Positions 9,202 through 17,210 of a stretch of DNA of 64,000 bases are shown piece by piece (the stretch's first letter is position 1; each line of letters opens with the position of its first letter). The position numbers and the translations under genes are program-made. The notes under the pieces were generated by a model. That model made no database searches. It was not told the DNA's origin and was given only the letters and a program-made list of their open reading frames with translations. The stretch is from Trichormus sp. NMC-1 (GTDB taxonomy: Bacteria; Cyanobacteriota; Cyanobacteriia; Cyanobacteriales; Nostocaceae): positions 105,941 to 169,940 of the forward strand of contig NZ_LZQD01000010.1 in assembly GCF_001858025.1 (NCBI RefSeq), written 5' to 3'.

Positions 9202-9987
9202 ATGAAGACAGACACCATATTCTACACCCTCCTACAAAATCTCCCCAGCGTCTTATTTGAACTGCTGGAAAAATCACCCCAACTAGCTACACACTACGAA
9301 TTTTCATCAGTAGAAATCAAAGAACTAGCACGTCGCATAGATGGTGTATTTCTACCCAAAGTCGAGTACCCAGAAGATCCGATTTATTTTGTAGAAGTTC
9401 AATTTCAGCCCGATGAAGATTTATACTGGCGGTTAATTACAGAAGTATTTCTTTACTTAAACCAATATAAGCCTGATAAATCATGGCAAGCTGTAGTATT
9501 GTGGGCAAAACGTAGTCTTGATCCTGGAATACCTTTTGCATATCAAACTTCGCTTGCTGCTGGACAAATTCATGTAGTTTATTTAGATGAATTAACTGAT
9601 ACATCATCTTCAATTGGTTTGGGAATTATTAAATTAGTAGTTGCACCTGAAGATGTGGCTGTACAAACAGCAAGAAGTTTAATTAATTTAGTACAACAAG
9701 CAGATGCGGCCAACAGTCGTTATCTTTTAGAATTAGTAGAAAGGATGCTCATTTATAAGTTTTCCACCTATAGCCGTCAGGAGTTAGAAGCGATGTTTGG
9801 ATTAACAGAATGGCAACAAACTCGATTTTATCAAGAAGTTGAGGAAGAAACTCAGCTAAAAACTAAGTTAGAAACAATACCTCGTCTTTTGAAAATGGGG
9901 TTAACTGTAGAACAAATTGCCGAAGCACTAGAATTGAAAATTGAAGTAGTGCGACAAGCCCTTAAAAAGCAGGATAGGCAGGACTAA
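9202..9987 (+). CDS. Rpn family / DUF2887 nuclease-like protein
   Basis: A 261-residue protein of the Rpn (recombination-promoting nuclease/putative transposase, DUF2887) type common in cyanobacteria. The N-terminal half has a PD-(D/E)XK-like core: Asp47 in RRIDGVF, then Glu65-Val-Gln67 in YFVEVQF. The C-terminal half is helical, and its last 45 residues resemble a helix-turn-helix (LTVEQIAEALELKIEVVRQAL). It is divergent from the ietAS-like operon with 149 bases between starts. Family members are often multicopy and associated with mobile DNA; their in vivo role is unclear. Confidence 0.85.
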   Translation: MKTDTIFYTLLQNLPSVLFELLEKSPQLATHYEFSSVEIKELARRIDGVFLPKVEYPEDPIYFVEVQFQPDEDLYWRLITEVFLYLNQYKPDKSWQAVVLWAKRSLDPGIPFAYQTSLAAGQIHVVYLDELTDTSSSIGLGIIKLVVAPEDVAVQTARSLINLVQQADAANSRYLLELVERMLIYKFSTYSRQELEAMFGLTEWQQTRFYQEVEEETQLKTKLETIPRLLKMGLTVEQIAEALELKIEVVRQALKKQDRQD

Positions 9988-10078
9988 GGTATCTAAGATG
10001 ACGATAAATCTGTGGTAAATGAGTATAAAATCATCTTATTACCATAAAAACCCTAAAAACACTCACAATTTATCACCA

Positions 10079-10837
10079 ATGTTATCTTTAATTGAGTCTT
10101 TAAATCCCTGGTTAGTAGGTGTAGGTTTAAATGCGATTTTGTTGGGGATAGTGGCGATTATTCCCAAGAAATTGCTAACTCCGGCGGGTATCTTCCATGC
10201 TTGGTTATTGGGTGTAATTATTTGGGGAACACTAGGTTGGCAAGGATATCTAGTGGTAGTGTTTTATTTTATTGTCGGTTCTGGGGTAACGCGTATTGGC
10301 ATGGCGCAAAAGGAAGCAGCAGGAATTGCAGAAAAGCGTTCTGGTGCTAGGGGACCAGAAAATGTTTGGGGTTCGGCGTTAATTGCGGCTTTGTGTGCTG
10401 TGGGAGTGTTGCTTGTACCTGATTTGAAGTTTTTACTATGTTTGGGCTATGTAGCGAGTTTTAGCACTAAGCTATCGGACACGACAGCGAGTGAAGTGGG
10501 TAAAGCTTATGGTAAGAGTACCTTTTTGATTACGACGCTGCAACCTGTAGCTAGAGGTACAGAAGGGGCGGTTAGCTTAGAAGGAACTTTAGCGGGTGTT
10601 GTCGGCTCAGTTGCGATCGCACTTGTGGCTTGGGGTGTTAATTTAATTGATATCTTAGGAATTGCTTGGTGTGTATTAGCAGCATTTATTGCTACAAACT
10701 TAGAAAGTGTCATTGGCGCAACATTGCAATCTAAATATACTTGGCTTACCAATGAAGTCGTAAACATCATCAACACATTTATCGGTGCGGTTTCTGCTAT
10801 TAGCATTGCCTTGATTTGGAAAAGTATATTTGTTTGA
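10079..10837 (+). CDS. DUF92/TIGR00297 membrane protein, VTE6-like phytyl-phosphate kinase candidate
   Basis: A 252-residue polytopic protein with about six or seven hydrophobic helices. GSGVTRIGMAQKEAAG and SGARGPENVWGS lie in the conserved loops of the DUF92 family. The plant member VTE6 phosphorylates phytyl-phosphate in phytol salvage toward tocopherol. Activity here is inferred from the family only. An upstream in-frame ATG at 10019 would add a polar 20-residue leader; I prefer 10079, which places the start just before the first hydrophobic helix. A terminator follows 28 bases downstream. Confidence 0.82.
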   Translation: MLSLIESLNPWLVGVGLNAILLGIVAIIPKKLLTPAGIFHAWLLGVIIWGTLGWQGYLVVVFYFIVGSGVTRIGMAQKEAAGIAEKRSGARGPENVWGSALIAALCAVGVLLVPDLKFLLCLGYVASFSTKLSDTTASEVGKAYGKSTFLITTLQPVARGTEGAVSLEGTLAGVVGSVAIALVAWGVNLIDILGIAWCVLAAFIATNLESVIGATLQSKYTWLTNEVVNIINTFIGAVSAISIALIWKSIFV

Positions 10838-10865
10838 ATTGTTACTAAAACCTAGTAAAACATTT

Positions 10866-10888
10866 ACAGCATATTTGCTGTTTTTTTA
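10866..10888 (+). terminator. Rho-independent terminator after the DUF92 gene
   Basis: Stem ACAGCA (10866-10871), loop TATT, stem TGCTGT (10876-10881), continuing into a run of T. It lies 28 bases after the stop codon. Confidence 0.75.
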
Positions 10889-11103
10889 TATTTACTGCCT
10901 CAAAACATATTAAACATCAGGTAAATAATTACCTTTACCATTGAGAGAATTCTCGGTAAGTTGGGTTAATTTTATAATTATTTATTTTTTACTTATTTAA
11001 TTCACAGAATCTTTATCATTATGAACCGTAATTTCCTACGGTTTTATCTATTATTCAATAGAAAAGTTGTATAGATTTTTAGTGGTTTCCTCATATTTAT
11101 TTC

Positions 11104-11862
11104 ATGAAATCTTCATCATTTTTTACTGTTAATGACGAGCAGATTGACCTTTCTCAAGTAATCAAGTACTTACAAGTCTCTGGTAAACTGAATCAGTTTA
11201 TTAGTGATGTAATCCGTCAATACGTCATCGAACAAGAACTACAGACCAGAACAGATATTGATATCAGTCCAGCATTAATTGAACAAACAATTATTGATTT
11301 TCGACTGAAAAATCAACTAACTGATCCTCAAAACTTTCAAGACTGGTTAAGAAATAATGGCAGTGACTACACCACATTTCATGAATCAGTGATTTTTAGT
11401 TTCCAATTAGAAAAACTGAAAGCTTTAGTTGCAGAAGAAAAACTCCCAGAACACTTTATTGAACACAAGATTTATTTAGATCGTGTGGTACTTTCTCGGA
11501 TTATGGTTGATAGCCGAGAACTAGCTGAAGAACTACAAACTCAAATTGAAGAAGGAAGTAGTTTTGAACAATTAGCAAAAGAGTATTCATTGGCAGATGA
11601 ACGAATTTTTAACGGGATGATGGGACCAATTAGTCGGGGGAGTTTACCCGATGTTTTGCGGGCGGCTATAGATGCTGCAAATCCTGGACAAATGACAGGA
11701 GTGATCGAACTTGAAGGGCGTTTCAGTTTGTTTAGAGTAGAACAATTTCTGCCCGCATCTTTAGAAGATACTCAACTTAAAAAATCCCTTGAAAATGAGT
11801 TATTTGATAAATGGCTAGGGTCGAAAATTCAAAATCTGACAGTAAAATTACAAGTGAGCTAA
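11104..11862 (+). CDS. Parvulin-type peptidyl-prolyl isomerase of an exporter operon
   Basis: A 252-residue protein without a signal peptide. Residues about 1-110 are a SurA/PpiC-like helical chaperone region. Residues about 125-215 form the rotamase domain (RVVLSRIMV, SSFEQLAKEYSLAD, GPISRGSLP). Its 3' end overlaps the following ABC exporter gene by 52 bases, so the two are translationally linked. That arrangement suggests that the isomerase prepares or holds the exported peptide. The substrate gene is not visible nearby. Confidence 0.86.
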   Translation: MKSSSFFTVNDEQIDLSQVIKYLQVSGKLNQFISDVIRQYVIEQELQTRTDIDISPALIEQTIIDFRLKNQLTDPQNFQDWLRNNGSDYTTFHESVIFSFQLEKLKALVAEEKLPEHFIEHKIYLDRVVLSRIMVDSRELAEELQTQIEEGSSFEQLAKEYSLADERIFNGMMGPISRGSLPDVLRAAIDAANPGQMTGVIELEGRFSLFRVEQFLPASLEDTQLKKSLENELFDKWLGSKIQNLTVKLQVS

Positions 11863-14465
11863 AAATTCTGGATAATAACTCTTTACAAGCAAATGTGGTA
11901 GATTCTTTACCCTGGAATCAACCACCACTATCCTGGCTTACAGATGTACAAAAAACCCAATTAAAAAATCAGTCAGAAATCCGTGAATACAAACTTGGGG
12001 AGAAAATTTGGTCACAAGAATTAGGAGGTTATCAGTTTTTTATTGTTACTGGTAAAGTCCGCTTACGCACCGAAGATGTCAGCCAACCTGTAGCAACTTT
12101 ACAAAAAGGAGATTGGTTTGGTAATTGTCAAAATATATTCGCTGATTGTAAAGCTGTAGCTGCTAGTAAGGAAGTGGTAATTGTGTGTTGGAGTTCAGCA
12201 CTGTGGGCAAAGTTTTCCACTTCTCAAATTGATGAATTTTGGGCGGGTTCAGCAAATAAAGAAAAGAAAGAAACTTTTTCTCCACCTCCCCACCTCCCAA
12301 TCTCCCCACCTCCCAATCTCCCCACCTCCCAATCTCCCACACCTGTAATTTCTAACTATCCTTTTGTAGCGAGTGGGAATACTGGTGCGGCCTGTTTAAC
12401 AATGGTGGCGCAACATTTAAATAATGCTGTACAACTGGAATGGGTGCAACGTCAACTCCGAGGACAACGCCCCAAAAATCTGGTTGAAGCAGCAGAAAAA
12501 GTAGGGTTAGTTTTGCGCCGCGTGCAGGTAAGTTGGGGTGAATTACGACAGTTATCATTTCCGGCTTTGTTGGAGTGGAAATCTGAATCTATCAGTAGTT
12601 GGGTTGTAGCTTATGGGATGAAAGGTAATTGTTTAATTATTGCCAATCCTCTCAATTTTGAATGTGAATATTTAACCCAATCAGTAGTAGAATCCTGCTG
12701 GGATGGTAAATTATGGCAAGCAGAACTGGTTTCCAAACAAGAAAAATTTAACCTTTCTTGGTTCACTCCCGCAGTTTGGAAATATCGAGTTTTGTTAGGT
12801 GAAGTATTGCTGGCTTCCTTTACTTTGCAATTGTTGGGGTTAACGACACCGTTAATTACCCAAGTCATCATTGATAAAGTGATGGTACAGGAAAGTTTAG
12901 CAACTCTTGATGTGATGGCGATCGCACTTTTGTTGGTTGCTATATTTGAATCTATCCTGGGTATGCTGCGGCTATTCATCTTTACCCACACAGCACGGCG
13001 TTTAGATTTGAGTTTATCGGCTCAACTTTTTCGCCATTTGATGCGTTTACCCTTGGCTTATTTTGAGTCGAGGAGAGTGGGAGATACAATCGCTAGAGTT
13101 CAGGAATTAGAACAAATTCGCCAATTTCTCACAGGTACAGCTTTAACAGTTATTCTCGATAGCATCTTTGCGGTTGTGTACTTGGGATTGATGTTTTATT
13201 ACAACATTCCCCTTACCTTTGTAGCGTTAGCAGTATTACCTTTATTTGCGACTTTGACAATTGTCGCTACACCGATTTTGCGGAATTGGTTAAATGAAAC
13301 TTTCAACCGCAGTGCTGACAGTCAATCATTTTTGGTAGAGACAGTTACGGGTATACATTCAGTTAAAGCCCACGCCGCAGAACCAGTAGCTAGAGAACGT
13401 TGGGAAGGCTTATTTGCTCGCTTTATTCGCACCAGTTTTAAAGCTTCTACAACTTCTAATATTAGCAGTAATATTGGTGACTTTCTCACTAATTTTTCTA
13501 CATTGCTAATACTTTGGTTTGGGGCAAAATTAGTAATTGATCATCAACTTACAGTTGGTCAATTAATCGCCTTTCAAATGTTATCGGGGAGAGTTACGGG
13601 ACCACTTTTACGCCTAGTCCAATTGTGGCAAAATCTCCAGCAAGTGCTACTATCTGTAGACCGCATTGGTGATATTCTCAACGCCGCCCCAGAAACCGAA
13701 GCGGGAACAGGTTTAGTATTACCACCACTTAAAGGTGAAGTTAGTTTTGAGCAAGTATTTTTTCGCTACAATTCTAACACAGAACCTGTATTAAAAGGAA
13801 TTTCTTTTAATATCGAACCTGGACAATTTGTAGGAATTGTCGGACGTAGCGGTTCTGGAAAAAGTACCCTTTCCAAAATTTTGCAACGCCTTTATCAAAT
13901 TGAATCAGGACGCATCCTTATTGATGGTTTTGATATCAAAAGTGCTGACTTAGCATCTTTGCGACAACAAATCGGCGTAGTTCTCCAAGAAGACTTTTTA
14001 TTTAATGGTTCTATCTTGGAAAACATCAGTTTAGGAAATCCAGATATTACTGCTGAACAAGTTGTAGAAGCTGCGAGATTAGCTGTAGCACATGATTTTA
14101 TCAGCCAATTACCTTACGGTTATGAAAACAATGTTGGTGAAAGAGGTACTGCTTTATCTGGTGGACAAAGACAACGCATAGCTTTAGCGCGATTGTTTCT
14201 TTCTGCTGCACCGATTTTGATTTTAGATGAAGCTACCAGCGCTTTAGATAGTGAAACCGAACAGCAAGTATTACAAAACCTGCAAAAAGTTTCTGCTAAC
14301 CGCACTGTGTTTTTAATTGCTCACCGTTTTGCACCTTTGAAACGTGCTGATTTAATATTAGTAATGGAAAAAGGTGTAATTGCGGAACAGGGGACACACG
14401 CGGAGTTATTAAAACAAAAGGGTTTGTACTGGTCACTTTATCAAAGACAGCAGGCGAATATTTAA
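11811..14465 (+). CDS. ABC exporter with cNMP-binding-like and degenerate C39-like N-terminal domains
   Basis: An 884-residue inner-membrane ABC exporter. Order: cyclic-nucleotide-binding-like domain (about 40-145), a Pro/Ser linker encoded by a 16-bp tandem repeat (about 160-180), a peptidase C39-like domain (about 182-300), transmembrane domain (about 320-600) and nucleotide-binding domain (about 635-870). The last contains GRSGSGKST, SGGQRQR, LILDEATSALD and an AHRFAP H-loop. In the C39 region the usual DCGAAC motif reads NTGAAC, with Thr191 in place of the nucleophilic Cys. The usual His and the following Asp are also replaced (SSWVVAYG, IANP). It should therefore bind but not cleave its substrate, like the C39-like domain of HlyB. 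No HlyD adaptor lies nearby. Confidence 0.87.
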   Translation: MARVENSKSDSKITSELKILDNNSLQANVVDSLPWNQPPLSWLTDVQKTQLKNQSEIREYKLGEKIWSQELGGYQFFIVTGKVRLRTEDVSQPVATLQKGDWFGNCQNIFADCKAVAASKEVVIVCWSSALWAKFSTSQIDEFWAGSANKEKKETFSPPPHLPISPPPNLPTSQSPTPVISNYPFVASGNTGAACLTMVAQHLNNAVQLEWVQRQLRGQRPKNLVEAAEKVGLVLRRVQVSWGELRQLSFPALLEWKSESISSWVVAYGMKGNCLIIANPLNFECEYLTQSVVESCWDGKLWQAELVSKQEKFNLSWFTPAVWKYRVLLGEVLLASFTLQLLGLTTPLITQVIIDKVMVQESLATLDVMAIALLLVAIFESILGMLRLFIFTHTARRLDLSLSAQLFRHLMRLPLAYFESRRVGDTIARVQELEQIRQFLTGTALTVILDSIFAVVYLGLMFYYNIPLTFVALAVLPLFATLTIVATPILRNWLNETFNRSADSQSFLVETVTGIHSVKAHAAEPVARERWEGLFARFIRTSFKASTTSNISSNIGDFLTNFSTLLILWFGAKLVIDHQLTVGQLIAFQMLSGRVTGPLLRLVQLWQNLQQVLLSVDRIGDILNAAPETEAGTGLVLPPLKGEVSFEQVFFRYNSNTEPVLKGISFNIEPGQFVGIVGRSGSGKSTLSKILQRLYQIESGRILIDGFDIKSADLASLRQQIGVVLQEDFLFNGSILENISLGNPDITAEQVVEAARLAVAHDFISQLPYGYENNVGERGTALSGGQRQRIALARLFLSAAPILILDEATSALDSETEQQVLQNLQKVSANRTVFLIAHRFAPLKRADLILVMEKGVIAEQGTHAELLKQKGLYWSLYQRQQANI

Positions 14466-14487
14466 GCCAGTTCGAGCGCCAGTTCGA

Positions 14488-14506
14488 GGGCGGGGAAACC
14501 CCGCCC
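14488..14506. repeat. GC-rich intergenic hairpin
   Basis: GGGCGGGG, loop AAA, CCCCGCCC, beginning 23 bases after the ABC exporter stop. It could help end transcription, but no T-run follows. Similar short GC palindromes are dispersed repeats in these genomes. Confidence 0.6.
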
Positions 14507-14551
14507 CTACAGATATCTAAAATTTGCTATATTCAATCAATATTCAATCAT

Positions 14552-14710
14552 TTAACTTAACTGACTGCGAAACTTGTTAATACTAATAGTTAATAAAATC
14601 ATAGCAAAATCGAGTAATGCTAATACATTCAACCACAGTACATCTAAACCAACTCCTTTAAGTAAAATACCTCTAACAAGGTGTAAACTATTGGCAAAAA
14701 TAGAAACTTT
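14552..14710 (-). pseudogene. C-terminal remnant of an ABC-2 type permease
   Basis: An open minus-strand stretch of about 52 codons without a start, bounded upstream by a stop at 14711-14713. It encodes HLVRGILLKGVGLDVLW, then a hydrophobic helix (NVLALLDFAMILLTISI) and the tail NKFRSQLS. This pattern matches the last periplasmic loop and final helix of ABC-2 family permeases. The rest of the gene is missing. Confidence 0.55.
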
Positions 14711-14799
14711 CTAACCCGCAGGTAGCAATTACCCAATCAATCTTTCTTTTCGCGTCTAAGTTTGCGGGGGACGCTGTAAACACCACTATAAAATTCTAG

Positions 14800-14994
14800 G
14801 TTTTGCAGAATTTTGCGTTTCACCCAGAATTAGGGATTAATGACCCAGAAGCAACAGCGCAAATCTTTTTTGGTTCACTGGTATCCTATGTAATGGTGCA
14901 GGAAATGCTATATGGTAAAGAAATGATGCCATTGTAGCGCGATCGCATTTTAGATAGTTTAATGAGTTTGGTACTCGCCCATACAACTCAATAA
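14800..14994 (+). pseudogene. C-terminal remnant of a TetR-family regulator
   Basis: Reading from 14800 gives FHPELGINDPEATAQIFFGS, then YVMVQEMLYGKEMMP, an in-frame TAG at 14935 and about 19 further codons to a stop at 14992. The sequence resembles the ligand-binding C-terminal helices of TetR/AcrR regulators. The DNA-binding half is absent. With the adjacent permease remnant it suggests a decayed TetR-controlled efflux locus. Confidence 0.55.
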
Positions 14995-15006
14995 GGACAA
15001 TATCCC

Positions 15007-15903
15007 TTGACCAGAAAAATTTTAACTGGACTTAATTCACAAACCTACGAACACCCCTTTGACCGGCAAGCTTTAGCTTCTTTACAAAAAATGCCGGGAA
15101 TTTCCCCCTTACTCAAAAAAATTAACGAATATAGTATTGATCGTTTACTGAGATTACAAAGCCTTGGTAGTGAAATCAGAGTCACAAATCGTAATTTTCC
15201 CTCCTTATATGCAGCATTGGTAGAAACTTGCCAAATTCTTGATCTTTCTTCGTTGCCTGAATTGTATCTTTTTCGAGGTACAGGTTACATTCAAACTTAC
15301 GTTATTGGCGTAGAAAAACCCTTAATTGGCGTTAATTTAGAGGCAATGGAATGGTTAAATGGGGATGAATTACTTTATGTTTTAGGATACGAAGTTGCTC
15401 GCATTAAGAGTCAACACATGATATATTATCAAATGGCAATTGTGATGCCAATTTTAAAAAATTTATTGAGTAGCACTACATTGGGAATTGGTGGCTTAGT
15501 TGCCAGTGGAGTCGAACTAGCTTTATATAATTGGGTGATGATGGCCAAGTTAACTGCTGATCGCGCTGGTTTATTAGCGTGTCAAGATATTAATATAGCC
15601 ACAACTGCATTGATGAAACTTGCGGGTTTACCCAATGAATACTTGACGGATAATGTCATTGAAGATTTTATCATTCAGTCTCGTGAATTTGGATCTCATA
15701 GCTTTGATAGCTTGGATAATGTGACAAAGATATTAAGCTATACAGAACATAAACTTTCTTGGATAGTGATGCGAACTGGGGAATTATTAAAATGGGTTGA
15801 TTCTGGTGAATATGATCAATTCATTCAGGAAGATTCAAAATCAAAAACGCCCGAAGAAGATAATCCACAAAAAGAGGGTTGGAATTTTCTATCTTCCTGG
15901 TAA
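15007..15903 (+). CDS. M48 metallopeptidase homologue with degenerate zinc motif
   Basis: A 298-residue protein resembling cyanobacterial M48 peptidases. Residues about 55-135 carry the conserved LYLFRGTG and VIGVEKPLIGVN segments. The position of the HExxH zinc helix reads YEVAR (in LLYVLGYEVARIKSQH), so both zinc histidines are lost. A hydrophobic segment (about 150-178) and the downstream AKLTADRAG, which matches the third-ligand region of the family, are kept. The start is TTG with AAGGA about 12 bases upstream. It may be a non-catalytic binding protein, or simply a paralogue that has lost zinc binding. Confidence 0.78.
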   Translation: MTRKILTGLNSQTYEHPFDRQALASLQKMPGISPLLKKINEYSIDRLLRLQSLGSEIRVTNRNFPSLYAALVETCQILDLSSLPELYLFRGTGYIQTYVIGVEKPLIGVNLEAMEWLNGDELLYVLGYEVARIKSQHMIYYQMAIVMPILKNLLSSTTLGIGGLVASGVELALYNWVMMAKLTADRAGLLACQDINIATTALMKLAGLPNEYLTDNVIEDFIIQSREFGSHSFDSLDNVTKILSYTEHKLSWIVMRTGELLKWVDSGEYDQFIQEDSKSKTPEEDNPQKEGWNFLSSW

Positions 15904-15905
15904 GA

Positions 15906-15938
15906 ATATACCCGACTTTTTAGAGAAGTCGGATATAT
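15906..15938 (+). terminator. Hairpin after the M48-like gene
   Basis: CCGACTT (15912-15918) pairs with AAGTCGG (15926-15932). The stem is extended by ATATA/TATAT after one mismatch. A short GACTTTT follows. It lies between two convergent genes and could serve both. Confidence 0.55.
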
Positions 15939-15983
15939 GAGACTTTTGATTTGGGAAAATCAAATAGAACTTTTATATAGTGA

Positions 15984-16283
15984 TTAAAATGTAGGATTAT
16001 GTTGATAATCCCAACATTTATCATCACGCCAAACTCTACCCACAGAAACGCATTTTTCTGGGTTTTTAATACCAGGAATTGAGGTAGGGTGAATAGTGTT
16101 TAAGCTGGATGTAACATACGAGATCATAAAAGAACCTGTATAGAAACCACCACAGATTAAAGTTCCAAAAAAAAACGTAAAGCTGACAAATTTAACAGCT
16201 GCGACAAGAGAATATTTGCTTTGTCTTCCATAGGAACGATAGCGCATAAATTTCCTTTGTGTGGTGTTTGTGGCAGATAACAC
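15984..16283 (-). CDS. Small single-pass membrane protein, unknown function
   Basis: A 99-residue protein with one long hydrophobic segment (about 28-55, VAAVKFVSFTFFFGTLICGG). Basic residues before it suggest the N-terminus is inside. The C-terminal 40 residues hold two cysteines, in EKCVSVGRVW and DDKCWDYQHNP. Met13 is an alternative start that would remove a polar leader. I do not recognise the family; the Cys pair and Trp-rich tail look like a small conserved cyanobacterial domain. Confidence 0.6.
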   Translation of the reverse strand: MLSATNTTQRKFMRYRSYGRQSKYSLVAAVKFVSFTFFFGTLICGGFYTGSFMISYVTSSLNTIHPTSIPGIKNPEKCVSVGRVWRDDKCWDYQHNPTF

Positions 16284-16424
16284 CTTGGGAATGCTTAAGC
16301 GCTGATAATTAAGACTTACAAAATTATTTATCTCAGAAAATTGCAGATATTTCTGTTAGCTGCTAACTCCGTGTAGCGGGTGATATCGTCTTCGATTAGG
16401 TAAAGTGACGTAAATAATTAAAGG

Positions 16425-16502
16425 TTTGTAGTGAGGTCTTTAGACCTCAAATTAGGGCTGTTTGCGAAGCGTTCCCGCAGGGTAGCCCTAACTACAAGCC
16501 AA
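16425..16502. repeat. Dispersed intergenic inverted repeat
   Basis: GTAGTGAGG with TAGGGCT on the left faces AGCCCTAACTAC on the right, with an internal GAGGTCTTTAGACCTC hairpin and a GCGAAGCGTTCCCGCAGGGTAG block. It resembles the many non-coding hairpin repeats of Nostocales. Around it, 16540-16600 holds the ACGCAAAG-type repeat also seen near 2210, 29770 and 30570. No gene is visible between 16284 and 17210. Confidence 0.5.
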
Positions 16503-16732
16503 TTTCAAAATTTGTTATACTAAAAACGGTTGTCAACTTTACTTTTAAACGCAGAGGTTCGCTGAGGTAAACGCAAAGTGACGCAGAGTTTTTATTGAAG
16601 TTTTCGCTTTGAATTTTGTTATCCTAATAAATCACGAATGGCAGATAAAAAGTCTTTGTTCACGGTATATCTCGCTCAAATGAAATATGCTTTCAGAGGG
16701 AACTCTTAACGGGCAACTCTTAACAGAAAAAA

Positions 16733-16803
16733 CTCATGTTTAGAAACATGAGATTGAAATAATGACCGGAGGCGGAGCGGCGCAGGCTCCGCACTGTTTT
16801 TTT
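16733..16803 (+). ncRNA. Candidate small RNA ending in a strong terminator
   Basis: A perfect hairpin (9-bp stem CTCATGTTT, 2-base loop, 16733-16752) is followed 19 bases later by a GC-rich terminator: GCGGAGC (16772-16778), 7-base loop, GCTCCGC (16786-16792), then ACTG and seven T. No gene lies just upstream on this strand for which it could be the terminator; the nearest plus-strand gene ends at 15903. A short independent transcript is therefore possible. No promoter was identified with confidence. Confidence 0.35.
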
Positions 16804-16870
16804 CGTTTATCTCCTTCAAAAAACATCTTTTTTTGACTGAGCTTTAAACTCAGAACTAAAGTTTCTTATC

Positions 16871-17193
16871 TATTCCCTATTCCCTATTCCCTATTCCCTA
16901 TTCCCTATTCCCTATTCCCTATTCCCTATTCCCTATTCCCTATTCCCTATTCCCTATTCCCTATTCCCTATTCCCTATTCCCTATTCCCTATTCCCTATT
17001 CCCTATTCCCTATTCCCTATTCCCTATTCCCTATTCCCTATTCCCTATTCCCTATTCCCTATTCCCTATTCCCTATTCCCTATTCCCTATTCCCTATTCC
17101 CTATTCCCTATTCCCTATTCCCTATTCCCTATTCCCTATTCCCTATTCCCTATTCCCTATTCCCTATTCCCTATTCCCTATTCCCTATTCCCT
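16871..17193. repeat. Perfect 7-bp tandem array (TATTCCC)46
   Basis: A run of 323 bases with exact period 7, about 46 copies, with no mismatch that I could find. One imperfect GTTCCCT unit and a T-run follow. The minus strand reads (GGGAATA)n, a regularly spaced GGG tract able to form G-quadruplexes. The array begins 17 bases after the stop codon of the minus-strand amidohydrolase gene, so it would form that gene's 3' untranslated RNA. Short tandem heptamers are a known feature of heterocystous cyanobacteria, but this array is long and uniform. Confidence 0.98.
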
Positions 17194-17210
17194 GTTCCCT
17201 TTTTTTGTAA

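Noticed and set aside
16733..16760. Hairpin followed by GATTGAAAT, reminiscent of a CRISPR repeat end
   Set aside because: The unit occurs once, with no spacers, no second repeat and no cas genes.
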